Of a stretch of DNA of 64,000 bases, positions 54,530 through 63,074 are shown one piece after another (position 1 is the stretch's first letter; the number at the start of each line of letters is the position of its first letter). Both the position numbers and the translations under genes were made by a program. The notes below the pieces were generated by a model. The model saw nothing but the letters and a program-made list of their open reading frames with translations. It was not told the DNA's origin and did no database searches. The stretch comes from Planctomycetota bacterium (lineage in GTDB: Bacteria > Planctomycetota > Phycisphaerae > Phycisphaerales > UBA1924): the NCBI GenBank assembly GCA_039819165.1, contig JBCBSM010000001.1, forward strand, positions 124,001-188,000, written 5' to 3'.

Positions 54530-55837
54530 TCAGACCAGCAGCGTCGCGGGCGCCTCGAGCAGGTTCTTGACGGTGCCGAGGTACTGCGCCGCCATCGCGC
54601 CATCGACGACGCGGTGGTCGCTGGACATGGTCATGCTCATCACGCTGCCGACCGCCAACTCGCCGTCGCGGATCACCGGGATCTGGCGGGCCGCGCCGAC
54701 GGCCAGGATGCACACGTTCGGAGGATTGATGATCGCCGTGAAGTGCGACACGCCGAACATGCCCAGGTTGCTGATGGTGAAGGTGGCGCCGTCCATCTCG
54801 TCGACGGTCAGGCCCTTCTCGCGGGCCTTGGTGGCCAGGCGGCGGGTTTCCTGCGAGATGGTTCGAAGGCCCATGCGATCGGTGTTGCGGAGCACCGGGA
54901 CCACCAGCCCGCCGCCACGTTCCTCGGGCAACGCCACCGCGACGCCGATGTTGACGTCGCCCCGCTGGAAGATCGACGGCGGCTTGGTGCTCTCGTCCCA
55001 GGAACTGTTGACGAACGGGTGCTGGTGCATCGCGAGGGCGCACGCCCGGACCAGGAAGTCGTTGACGGTCAGCTTGACGCCCTGGTCGGCCAGTTGGTCG
55101 TTGAGCTGCTTGCGCAGCACGAGCAACGCATCCATGTCGGCCTCGACGGTGACCTGGTAGTGGGGGATGCCCTGCTTGCTCTCGACGAGCCGGCGGGCGA
55201 TCGTGCCCCGCATGTTGCTGAGCGTCACGACGTTGTCGCTCAGCCCATCGCCCGCGGGCGCGAGCATCGGCGTGGGCGCCGAGCGGCTCGGCGCGGACGC
55301 GCCGCCCCCGCTGCCGGTCGAGGCCTGTTCCACGTCCTTGCGGACGATCCGGCCGCTGGGGCCCGTGCCCTCGATCGACGACAGGTCGATGTTCTTTTCC
55401 TCGGCGATCTTGCGCGCCAGGGGGCTGGCGAAGATGCGGCCGCCGGTGCCGTTGGTCGATGCGGAGGCCGGCGCCGGCGGGGCGGCGGGCGCAGCCGTCG
55501 TGGTGGCGGCAGCGGCGGGTGCGTCGCCGCCGCCGGCGGCGGCCTGCTTCGGCGCGGACTCGCCCGCGGTCGCCTTCGCGGCCTCGGCGACGTCCTCGCC
55601 CTCCTCGGCAATGACCACGATTAGGTCGCCGACGGCCACGGAGTCGCCCTCGCTGGCGGCCAGCCTCGCCACCGTGCCCTCGTCGAAGGCCTCCAACTCC
55701 ATGGTCGCCTTGTCGGTCTCGATGTCGGCCAGCACGTCCCCGGGGGCGACGGCGTCGCCCTCCTTGACGTGCCACTGGACGACGGTGCCGACCTCCATGG
55801 TGTCGGACATCCGGGGCATGGTGACGGTGATCGGCAT
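54530..55837 (-). CDS. pdhC: Dihydrolipoamide acetyltransferase (E2) of pyruvate dehydrogenase
   Basis: 435 residues. One N-terminal lipoyl domain (MPRMSDTMEVGTVVQW, lipoylated K43 in ETDKATME). A Ala/Pro hinge, then the E1/E3-binding domain (IFASPLARKIAEEKNIDLSSIEGTGPSGRIVRKDV). The catalytic domain ends in SSDHRVVDGAMAAQYL, with the H-x-x-x-D-G acyltransferase motif. It transfers acetyl groups from E1 to coenzyme A. The gene is separated from pdhB by a DUF1801-like gene. Confidence 0.93.
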   Translation of the reverse strand: MPITVTMPRMSDTMEVGTVVQWHVKEGDAVAPGDVLADIETDKATMELEAFDEGTVARLAASEGDSVAVGDLIVVIAEEGEDVAEAAKATAGESAPKQAAAGGGDAPAAAATTTAAPAAPPAPASASTNGTGGRIFASPLARKIAEEKNIDLSSIEGTGPSGRIVRKDVEQASTGSGGGASAPSRSAPTPMLAPAGDGLSDNVVTLSNMRGTIARRLVESKQGIPHYQVTVEADMDALLVLRKQLNDQLADQGVKLTVNDFLVRACALAMHQHPFVNSSWDESTKPPSIFQRGDVNIGVAVALPEERGGGLVVPVLRNTDRMGLRTISQETRRLATKAREKGLTVDEMDGATFTISNLGMFGVSHFTAIINPPNVCILAVGAARQIPVIRDGELAVGSVMSMTMSSDHRVVDGAMAAQYLGTVKNLLEAPATLLV

Positions 55838-55908
55838 GGATCAGACTCCGGGCGCGGATGGGCGGGGCTTCGGGGGGATGCTAGGGATTCGCAAGCGGAT
55901 GGGCGTCC

Positions 55909-56310
55909 CTAATCTCCGGGCTTCGGAGGGGCAGGCAGGCGCTTCGGCTTGGGGGGTGCGGCCAGTGCCGCGCGGATCAGAGATTCGACGGTCCGGTCGT
56001 CCGGCCAAGACTCTCCGAGTGCGACAAAACGCTTGCCCCTTCGCCCGCCCTCGGACGAAAGCACGTGCTCGGGGTCATCCATGAATTCGCCGAGTGGGAA
56101 GTCCAGCCTGAGCACGCCGCGGCGATGCACTAGCTGGCAGATCGAGCCCTTGATCGGGCCACCTCGCCGCGGGTCGTAGAACGAGATCGCGTCCCAGGTC
56201 ACGCGCTCGGCGGCGAAGGGGGCAAGGTCGAGTACCAGCCGCCGGAGACTCGCCGCCCGCGTGCGAACGGAGGCGGGCACTTCTAGCACGAACTCGTCCG
56301 GCGTAAGCAT
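55909..56310 (-). CDS. DUF1801/YdhG-like protein
   Basis: 133 residues. WDAISFYDPRRGGPIKGSICQLVHRRGVLRLDFPLGEFMDDPEHVLSSEGGRRGKRFVAL matches the small DUF1801 family (sometimes called iron-chaperone frataxin-like). Function is unclear. It stands on the same strand between pdhB (22 bp) and pdhC (71 bp), so it is probably transcribed with them though unrelated to the complex. Confidence 0.65.
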   Translation of the reverse strand: MLTPDEFVLEVPASVRTRAASLRRLVLDLAPFAAERVTWDAISFYDPRRGGPIKGSICQLVHRRGVLRLDFPLGEFMDDPEHVLSSEGGRRGKRFVALGESWPDDRTVESLIRAALAAPPKPKRLPAPPKPGD

Positions 56311-56331
56311 CGCGAACGCGGCGTGCGGTGC

Positions 56332-57387
56332 TCAGCCGACCACGCCCTTCACCGCTTCCACGATCCGGTCGGGGTTGGGCAGGAAGGCCTGCTCAAGCTC
56401 CTTGGCGTAGGGCGTGGGCACGTCTTGGGCGTTGACGCGGACGGGCTGGTGGTCCAGCCAGTCGAAGGCGTGCTCGACGACCTGGGTGCACACCTCGCTG
56501 GCGACGCTGCCGAAGGGCCAGCTCTGATCAACGACCACCAGGCGGTTGGTCCTCTTGAGGCTCTCGACGATCGACTCGATGTCCAGCGGGCGGATGGTCC
56601 GCATGTCCAGCAGGTCGACCTCGATGCCTTCGCCAGCCAGCCGCTCGGCCGCCTCGAGGCAGAAGTTGACCGGGCGGCCGAAGCTGACGAGCGTGCAGGC
56701 GTCGCCCTCGCGGTGCCGGTGCGCCCTTCCAAAGGGCAGGTAGTACTCCTCCTCGGGCACGTGCGCGGTGTCGCCGAGCATCCGCTCGCTCTCGAGGAAG
56801 AAGATCGGGTCGGGATCGCGGATGGCGGTCTTGAGCAGGCCCTTGGCGTCGTAGGGGTTGCTCGGGATGACGATCTTGACGCCCGGCACGTTGCTGTACA
56901 GGCCCTCGACGCTCCAGCTGTGCGTGCTGCCCAGCTGGCCGCCCGCGCCGTCGTTGCCGCGGAACACGATCGGGCAGCCCCATTGGCCGCCCGACATGTA
57001 CAGCATCTTGGGCGCGTTGTTGAGGATCTGGTCCGCCGCGACCAGGCTGAACGACCAACTCATGAATTCCACGATCGGCCGCAGCCCCGCCATGGCGGCG
57101 GCGATCGACATCCCCGCGAATCCGTTCTCGCTGATGGGGCTGTCGATGATCCGCGTGGGCCCGAACTCGTCGAGCATGCCCTGGCTGACCTTGTACGCGC
57201 CGTTGTATTCGGCCACCTCCTCGCCGATCAGGAAGACCCGCTCGTCCCGCCGCATCTCCTCGCTCATGGCCTCCCGCAGCGCCTCGCGGAAGGTGATGAC
57301 GCGGTCGCCGTCCCGCGGCGGCGGATCGGCGTGGACGTCGGGGTAGGTCTCGGGCTGGAGCAGGGCGGGGTGGTCGATGGTCGTCAT
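56332..57387 (-). CDS. pdhB: Pyruvate dehydrogenase E1 beta subunit
   Basis: 351 residues. Transketolase-like beta subunit: [107 protein letters not shown]. With the alpha subunit it decarboxylates pyruvate using thiamine diphosphate. The alpha gene is not adjacent; upstream is the divergent aminopeptidase gene. Followed by DUF1801 then pdhC. Confidence 0.93.
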   Translation of the reverse strand: MTTIDHPALLQPETYPDVHADPPPRDGDRVITFREALREAMSEEMRRDERVFLIGEEVAEYNGAYKVSQGMLDEFGPTRIIDSPISENGFAGMSIAAAMAGLRPIVEFMSWSFSLVAADQILNNAPKMLYMSGGQWGCPIVFRGNDGAGGQLGSTHSWSVEGLYSNVPGVKIVIPSNPYDAKGLLKTAIRDPDPIFFLESERMLGDTAHVPEEEYYLPFGRAHRHREGDACTLVSFGRPVNFCLEAAERLAGEGIEVDLLDMRTIRPLDIESIVESLKRTNRLVVVDQSWPFGSVASEVCTQVVEHAFDWLDHQPVRVNAQDVPTPYAKELEQAFLPNPDRIVEAVKGVVG

Positions 57388-57485
57388 GGCGTCCTCGAGG
57401 TGTGGAGCAAGGGCGATCCTATGCGGGCTGGGTGCCCTTCCCCTGCGGATACCATGCCGCTCGAGCGGGGAACCGGAGGCCTGCG

Positions 57486-59543
57486 ATGATGACGATGCGT
57501 GCTCTGATGGTGGCGGCCGCCGCCGTGATGCTCTCGGATGGCCGGGCCCCGGCGCAGGACGCCGGCGATCGGCCCTACGACGCCTTCGCCCCCCTCGACC
57601 TGCCGGCGCCCAGCGAGGTGCGGCTCGGCTCGGGCGCGCCGGGTCCCGCCTACTGGCAGCAGCGGTGCGACTACCGCATCCACGCCACGCTGGATGCCGA
57701 GACCAAGCGGCTCGAGGCGACCATGGAGATCACGTACCACAACAATTCACCCCACGCGCTGGGCTACCTGTGGCTGCAGCTCGAGCAGAACCTCTTCCGG
57801 CCCGACAGCATCGGCACGCTCACCCGCACCGGCGGCGGCCCGATGCGGGCCATGGAGGAGGCCTTCGAGGGCGGCTACGACATCCCGCTGCTGCGGTCCG
57901 CGGGTGATGATCTCGAGTACCAGATCTACGACACGCTGATGCGCGTCGAGCTGCCCGAGCCCCTGGAGCCGGGCGAGCGATTCGAGTTCGAGCTGGACTT
58001 CGGCTTCGACATGCCGCCCTACCTCCGCCGCATGGGCGCCGAGGATGTCGAGCAGGGCCGCATCTTCGAGTACGCCCAGTGGTTCCCGCACGTCTGCAAC
58101 TACGACGACGTGCATGGCTGGAACACGCTGCCCTACGCCGGCAGCGGCGAGTTCTACACCAACTTCGGCACGTACGAGGTCCACATCACCGTGCCTCGGA
58201 GCCACCTCGTGGCGGGCTCGGGCATGCTCCAGAACCCCCGGGACGTGCTCACCGCGACGCAGCGGGAGCGCCTGGCCGAGGCCATGACCACCCGCGAGAC
58301 CGTGATGATCCGCGCGGCCGACGAGGTGGGAGATCCGGATTCGAGGCCGTCGGGCGAGGGTCCGCTGACGTGGATCTTCCGCGGCGACGACATCCGCACC
58401 TTCGCGTGGGCCTCGAGCGACGCCTTCATCTGGGACGCCTGCGGCGCGACCATCACCGACCTGGACGGCACCGAGCGGACCGTGCTGTGCCAGTCGCTCT
58501 ATCCCGTCGAGGCCGAGGAGTGGAAGCCCACCGCCGAGGATGGCGGCAGCACGCAATATGTCGCGCACTCGGTCGAGTTCTACAGCGACTTCCTCTACCC
58601 GTACCCCTACCCAATCATGACCAACGTCAACGGGCCCGAGGGTGGCATGGAGTACCCCATGATCATCTTCTGCGGCGGCCGCACCGGCCGCGGGCCCTTC
58701 GGCGTGACCGATCACGAGGTCGGCCACACTTGGTTCCCCATGGTCGTCAACACCGACGAGCGGCGGTACGCCTGGATGGACGAGGGATTCAATAGCTTCG
58801 TGAACATGCACTCCCGCGCGGCGTTCTTCGGGCGGCCGCTCGACGACACCCGCGTCCGCACACAGACGATGCAGCTCGCGCTGGGCCGCAGCCAGCCGAT
58901 CAACACCTTCGCCGACCGCATCCTGCCGGGGCTGCTGGGCCGCACGCAGTACCGCAAGACGGCGATGGGCATGCACCTGCTGCGGGAGGTGGTGCTCGGT
59001 CCCGAGCGGTTCGACTACGCGTTCCGCGAGTACGTCCGCCGCTGGGCCTTCAAGAGCCCGCAGCCCGGCGACTTCTACCGCACGATGGAGGACGCCGCGG
59101 GCGCGGACCTGGCGTGGTTCTTCCGCCAGTGGTTCGAGGAGGACACGCGGCTGGACCTCGCCGTCGAGGTCGCGTTCAACGAGCCATCGGCCCAGTCCGA
59201 GTCGGAGTCCGATTTGGACTCGACGGACGAACCCGGAGAGCTGTCGGCCACAATCACCATCCGCTCGCTGGGCGACATGGTCATGCCCGTGGAGGTTGCC
59301 ATCCAGTTCACCGACGGCACCGGGGAGCGGCGGCGGTTCCCGGTCGAGACCTGGGCGACGACGCGGGCCAAGTCCTTCGACATCCCGCTCGCCGGCCGCG
59401 AACTGCGGCAGGTCGTCGTGGACCCCTCGGGCGTGCTACCCGACATCGATGCGGACAACAACCGCTGGCGAGACCCCGACGCGATGCCCGCCCGAGGCCG
59501 CACGCCGGCGGGGGCGAATGGGTCCACGCCGAGCGATCCCTGA
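57486..59543 (+). CDS. Secreted M1-family aminopeptidase
   Basis: 685 residues. Signal peptide MMTMRALMVAAAAVMLSDGRAPAQ. An N-terminal beta domain (ATMEITYHNNSPHALGYLWLQLEQNLF) leads into the thermolysin-like domain with HEVGH (H410, E411, H414) and E433 in DEGFNSFVN, the M1 spacing H-E-x-x-H-x18-E. The GAMEN-type motif appears as GGMEYPMI. GGAGG at 57475-57479 precedes the ATG. It probably acts in the periplasm or at the cell surface on peptides. Confidence 0.9.
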   Translation: MMTMRALMVAAAAVMLSDGRAPAQDAGDRPYDAFAPLDLPAPSEVRLGSGAPGPAYWQQRCDYRIHATLDAETKRLEATMEITYHNNSPHALGYLWLQLEQNLFRPDSIGTLTRTGGGPMRAMEEAFEGGYDIPLLRSAGDDLEYQIYDTLMRVELPEPLEPGERFEFELDFGFDMPPYLRRMGAEDVEQGRIFEYAQWFPHVCNYDDVHGWNTLPYAGSGEFYTNFGTYEVHITVPRSHLVAGSGMLQNPRDVLTATQRERLAEAMTTRETVMIRAADEVGDPDSRPSGEGPLTWIFRGDDIRTFAWASSDAFIWDACGATITDLDGTERTVLCQSLYPVEAEEWKPTAEDGGSTQYVAHSVEFYSDFLYPYPYPIMTNVNGPEGGMEYPMIIFCGGRTGRGPFGVTDHEVGHTWFPMVVNTDERRYAWMDEGFNSFVNMHSRAAFFGRPLDDTRVRTQTMQLALGRSQPINTFADRILPGLLGRTQYRKTAMGMHLLREVVLGPERFDYAFREYVRRWAFKSPQPGDFYRTMEDAAGADLAWFFRQWFEEDTRLDLAVEVAFNEPSAQSESESDLDSTDEPGELSATITIRSLGDMVMPVEVAIQFTDGTGERRRFPVETWATTRAKSFDIPLAGRELRQVVVDPSGVLPDIDADNNRWRDPDAMPARGRTPAGANGSTPSDP

Positions 59544-59610
59544 GGCCGTGGCCCGCCGACCCGCGGAACGCGACAGACGGGCCCATGGCTGATACCATCG
59601 CCCCTGCCCC

Positions 59611-59700
59611 GGAGCGGTGCCCGAGAGGCTGAAGGGGCCGGATTGCTAATCCGGTGTACTGGTATATCCGGTACCGAGGGTTCGAATCCCTCTCGCTCCG
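59611..59700 (+). tRNA. tRNA-Ser(GCT)
   Basis: A 90-base type II tRNA with a long variable arm. Acceptor GGAGCGG pairs with TCGCTCC, including a G-U at the seventh pair. The anticodon loop is TTGCTAA, giving anticodon GCT. The variable arm TACTGGTATATCCGGTA folds as a hairpin. T arm GAGGG-TTCGAAT-CCCTC. CCA is not encoded. Confidence 0.95.
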
Positions 59701-59817
59701 CTTTTGCCGATGCGCGACCCGGCACGCCGCACCGTAGTGGGGCGCCACCGAACTGGTGATAGCGAGCTGGACATCGCCGCGGGGGGCGCGTGCTCGCCTC
59801 CCGGGTCGTTGGCCCGA

Positions 59818-60897
59818 TCAGGGGCAACCGATCGCGAAGGCGGACTGGAAGTCGAGGAAGTCGAGGAGGGTGAGGTCGCCGTCTCCATCGAGGTCGGCCC
59901 GCGGATCACCGAGCGCGAACCAGTTCTGGAACTCCAGGAAATCGAGCAGGCTGAGCACCCCGTCGCCGTCGGAATCCGCGATGCAGACGTCGACCTGCGG
60001 CTTGCGGTGCGCGTAGAACCAGTCGACCGCACGCTGCGTTAGGCGGTTGTCCGAGGGGTCCTCTCCCTCGCTCGCGAGCCAGAGGGTCGGGCGGTGCAGC
60101 GAACCCTGCAACGCCCAGAGCTCGACGGTCGCGTCGTCGTCGCATCCCGAGGAGTACAGGTGGCGGATCGTCTCGTCGCCGTCGACCGCGGCGTCGATGT
60201 CGATCGGATCGCCCACGACCTCGGACGTCGGGGCGCATCCGTTGTAGCCGGCCCAGAAGCCGGCAGAATCCATCGCGCTCGGATAGCAGCCCAGGAAGCA
60301 GCCGCCGTCGAAGCGGATCACGCTGTCCCGCGTGCCGTGCAACGCGAGCACGTGCACCGGCTCGCTGGGGTTGCAGGCGGCAGGGTCCAGGAAGGTCATG
60401 CCGCCGATGGTCATGATCGAGGCGACAAGGTCCGCATGGTCGCACGCCATGCGATAGGACATGAAGCCGCCGTTCGAATAGCCCGCAAGGTGGATGCTCC
60501 GGTCGTCGACGGAATAGGTCGTGCGGATCAGGTCGATAAGGCTCCGCAGGAAGCCCGAGTGATCCAGGTCCGCCCCGTCGACGTCGCAGCACGCGTCGGT
60601 TGCGTTCCAGTAGCGGTCGCCCTGGGAGTCAACCGGACCATTCGGCGTGCAATACAGGAATCGATCGTCCTCGATCACCTCGAGGAAGTTGAGGTAGTCC
60701 TCGATCGCGGCGGCGTCGGTCGTGTAAGCGTGCAGCGCGATGATCAGCGGCAGCGGCTCGGCGGGGTCGTACGTCGACGGCCGCCAGATCGGCACCGGTT
60801 CGTCGCCGATGTCCAGGTAGTCCAGGACAGGCTGGGCCAAGGTGGGAAGGGCGCTGAGCAGCCAGGCAAGAACGAAGGCGGCGCGACTGTGCATCAT
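59818..60897 (-). CDS. Secreted PHB-depolymerase/feruloyl-esterase-like enzyme
   Basis: 359 residues. Signal peptide (AAFVLAWLLSALPTLAQ), then an alpha/beta-hydrolase of the LpqC/PHB depolymerase type. Oxyanion/strand block LPLIIALHAYTTDA; nucleophile elbow LAGYSNGGFMSYRMACD; VHVLALHGTRDSVIRFDGG with the likely Asp; catalytic His in the C-terminal region (LQGSLHRPTLW). The tail has two calcium-loop repeats (SDGDGVLSLLDFLEF and DLDGDGDLTLLDFLDF) ending at a Cys. Many Cys imply disulfides. GGGGAG precedes ATG 60897. Confidence 0.83.
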   Translation of the reverse strand: MMHSRAAFVLAWLLSALPTLAQPVLDYLDIGDEPVPIWRPSTYDPAEPLPLIIALHAYTTDAAAIEDYLNFLEVIEDDRFLYCTPNGPVDSQGDRYWNATDACCDVDGADLDHSGFLRSLIDLIRTTYSVDDRSIHLAGYSNGGFMSYRMACDHADLVASIMTIGGMTFLDPAACNPSEPVHVLALHGTRDSVIRFDGGCFLGCYPSAMDSAGFWAGYNGCAPTSEVVGDPIDIDAAVDGDETIRHLYSSGCDDDATVELWALQGSLHRPTLWLASEGEDPSDNRLTQRAVDWFYAHRKPQVDVCIADSDGDGVLSLLDFLEFQNWFALGDPRADLDGDGDLTLLDFLDFQSAFAIGCP

Positions 60898-60928
60898 TGG
60901 CTCCCCGGTGCCATATCTGAGCGGGTAT

Positions 60929-60941
60929 TGATAGGGTATCA
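60929..60941. promoter_or_regulatory. Perfect 13-base palindrome upstream of the secreted esterase
   Basis: TGATA-GGG-TATCA is a perfect inverted repeat 31 bases upstream of the esterase ATG, in an AT-rich stretch. It is a plausible operator for a dimeric regulator, but no regulator gene lies adjacent. Confidence 0.35.
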
Positions 60942-61206
60942 CACTAGATCAGCATCCATACAAAATATAACGCAGAATCGCGTTGCTGGTAACGCACAAC
61001 AATGAACCGATGCGTGGAGTAGGGCAAGAGATGAGGTTTGTGCGGAGCCGCGGCGTTGCGACGCTCCGCCGGGCCGAGTCCGATACGCGTGGCCGAGCGA
61101 TCGCTCGGATCCGGGGAGGCCCCCGCCAACCGCCGGGTATCGGCGCACGAACAGGGACGCAACCCGAGCCGGTCCCCGATCGCATCCAGGCTGCGGCCGG
61201 CGGACC

Positions 61207-61215
61207 AAGGAGGGG
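61207..61215 (+). promoter_or_regulatory. Shine-Dalgarno that fixes the transglutaminase gene start
   Basis: AAGGAGGGG ends four bases before GTG 61220. That start places a signal peptide at the N-terminus and rejects about 79 upstream codons that show no conserved features. Confidence 0.7.
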
Positions 61216-61219
61216 CCCC

Positions 61220-63013
61220 GTGCCACCTTGCCTCTCGCTGCTGGTTGCTGCTCTCTGGATGCTCGCACCGGCGGCGGCCCACGCGCAGCAATCGGAGACG
61301 TTCCGCGGGGCCATCGAGGCCAGCCTCGACGCGATCGATCGGCGTGCGGCGGAGGACCTGGGCGATGACGCCGCCAGCCGGGCGTTGGCCGCTGATGCCG
61401 AGGAGATCGTCCGTCAGCTGGGCCGCTGGGGCGGCCGCCGGGACGGCGATCTGGCGGTCCGCGCGGCCGAAACGCACCGGCTGCTGCGGCTCGTCTCCGC
61501 TGCGCCCGCCGCCGAGCGCGCCGGCTGGCACGCTTGGCTCCGGGAGCGGGACGATCTCGCCCGCACGCTCGCCTTCGCGATGACGGATGCCGACCCGCCG
61601 GCGGGCATGGTGCGGACGCTCGGCCGGCTCCGCGAGGCCCACGGCGACGCCACGGTGGCGGCGTACCCGTCCCTCGTCGCGGCGCTGTGCGTGGTGCACG
61701 ACGGGCCCAGGCTCCACGCCGTGCGCATCAACGAGAATCGCGCCGAGTCCGCCGGGCCCGTGCCGCTCTTCGGCTATTTCACGACCAACGAGCGGCGGTT
61801 GCTCTTCGGCCTCCGCGACGTGCCGCCCGAGCTGCTGGTGTTCGTCGTCGATGCCACGGGCTCCGTGGACGAGCTGGCCTGGGCCCTGGAGCGGCACGGC
61901 GGCGATCGCAGCGTCGGCACGCGGTTCTTCGACATCGAGTACGACTATGCCCACATGCGGACCGGCCAGCCCAAGCGGGTCACCGTCGAGGGCTTCACGC
62001 TGCCCAACATCCAGCGCTGCGGCGGGGTTTGCGCCGACCAGGCGTACTACGCGGCAACCGTCGGCAAGGCGATCGGCGTGCCCACCGCCTACGTCACGGG
62101 CCGCGGCGGCGAGGAGGGGCATGCCTGGGTCGGCTACCTCGAAGCCCGCGGCCGCAGCGCCGCGTGGAACTTCGACGTCGGCCGCTACCGCGAGTACCAG
62201 GGCGTGCAGGGCACGCTGCTCGATCCGCAGTCGGGGCGTCGCATCGGCGACGACGAGCTCGCGCTGCTCGGCCGGCTCGCGCAGATCCGCGCCCCGCACC
62301 GGCATGAGGCGGCCGCCTGGCTCGACGCCGCCGCGGCGCTGGAGCGATCATCGACGCCTTCGGAGCGCTCGTGGCCCGAGCGCGGCCGCCAGCGGGAGCC
62401 ACGCGCCGGCCGGGCCGGCCTGCTCGAGCTCGCCGAGCTCGGCCTGCGGCGCAACCCCGGGGACCGCCGCGGCTGGGCGCTGGTCCGCCGCGCCGTCGCC
62501 GACGCCGACATGCCCATGCGGGACCGCGTCGCGTGGTCCCAGACCATCATGCGGCTGTGCGAGCAGGCCGGGGCGGAGCACTTCATGGTCTCGCTGCTGC
62601 AGCCCATGATCACCAGCATGCCCGGCGGCCGCGAGCGCAGCGGGGTGTGGGAGCGGGTGCTGGATTCGGTCAAGACCAAGAAGGACCTGCGGGCCCGCAT
62701 CCGCATGATCCAGGCGCGGGACGCCCTGGGCCGCGGCGACAGGCACGCCGCCTTCTTGGCCTACCAGGACGTGTACCGCAGCTATCTCAACGACACCCGC
62801 GAGAGCCAGAACGCCGTCTTCGCCGCCGTCTCCATGCTCGAGAAGGCGGGCAAGCACCAGGACGCCGCGCAGCTGCTCGAGGACGTCCTGGCCCGCGTCG
62901 AGCGGCCGATCTCCGCCAGCACCTTCTCCAGCCACAGCAACTACGCCCGCATCCGGGCGTTCGCGGCCGAGTACGCCCAGCGGCACCGCGTCCCCATCGC
63001 CGGCGCGGGCTAG
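61220..63013 (+). CDS. Secreted transglutaminase-like protein
   Basis: 597 residues. Signal peptide VPPCLSLLVAALWMLAPAAAHAQQ. A helical N-terminal half precedes a transglutaminase/cysteine-protease core with Cys in CGGVCADQAYYAATVGKAIGVP, His in EEGHAWVGYLEARG and Asp in WNFDVGRY. The C-terminal half has TPR-like helices (DRHAAFLAYQDVYRSYLNDTRESQNAVFAAVSMLEKAGKHQDAAQLLEDVL). It probably processes or cross-links proteins in the periplasm. Substrate unknown. Confidence 0.8.
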   Translation: MPPCLSLLVAALWMLAPAAAHAQQSETFRGAIEASLDAIDRRAAEDLGDDAASRALAADAEEIVRQLGRWGGRRDGDLAVRAAETHRLLRLVSAAPAAERAGWHAWLRERDDLARTLAFAMTDADPPAGMVRTLGRLREAHGDATVAAYPSLVAALCVVHDGPRLHAVRINENRAESAGPVPLFGYFTTNERRLLFGLRDVPPELLVFVVDATGSVDELAWALERHGGDRSVGTRFFDIEYDYAHMRTGQPKRVTVEGFTLPNIQRCGGVCADQAYYAATVGKAIGVPTAYVTGRGGEEGHAWVGYLEARGRSAAWNFDVGRYREYQGVQGTLLDPQSGRRIGDDELALLGRLAQIRAPHRHEAAAWLDAAAALERSSTPSERSWPERGRQREPRAGRAGLLELAELGLRRNPGDRRGWALVRRAVADADMPMRDRVAWSQTIMRLCEQAGAEHFMVSLLQPMITSMPGGRERSGVWERVLDSVKTKKDLRARIRMIQARDALGRGDRHAAFLAYQDVYRSYLNDTRESQNAVFAAVSMLEKAGKHQDAAQLLEDVLARVERPISASTFSSHSNYARIRAFAAEYAQRHRVPIAGAG

Positions 63014-63074
63014 CCGGCGCGGCCGCATATGCTCGATCGGCGGCCGTCAGCCAAGGGCCGCCGGGAGCACGCCC

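Larger units (their letters stand above)
60898..61219. other. Gene-free interval between the esterase and transglutaminase genes
   Basis: 322 bases. The half next to the esterase is unusually AT-rich for this window. It contains the palindrome TGATAGGGTATCA and should hold the esterase promoter, although no clear -35/-10 pair was found. The rest is GC-rich open sequence in frame with the downstream gene but without conserved features. No RNA fold or repeat stands out. Confidence 0.5.

Noticed and set aside
60983-61219. Upstream extension of the transglutaminase gene
   Set aside because: 79 codons without features precede a clear Shine-Dalgarno and signal peptide at GTG 61220.
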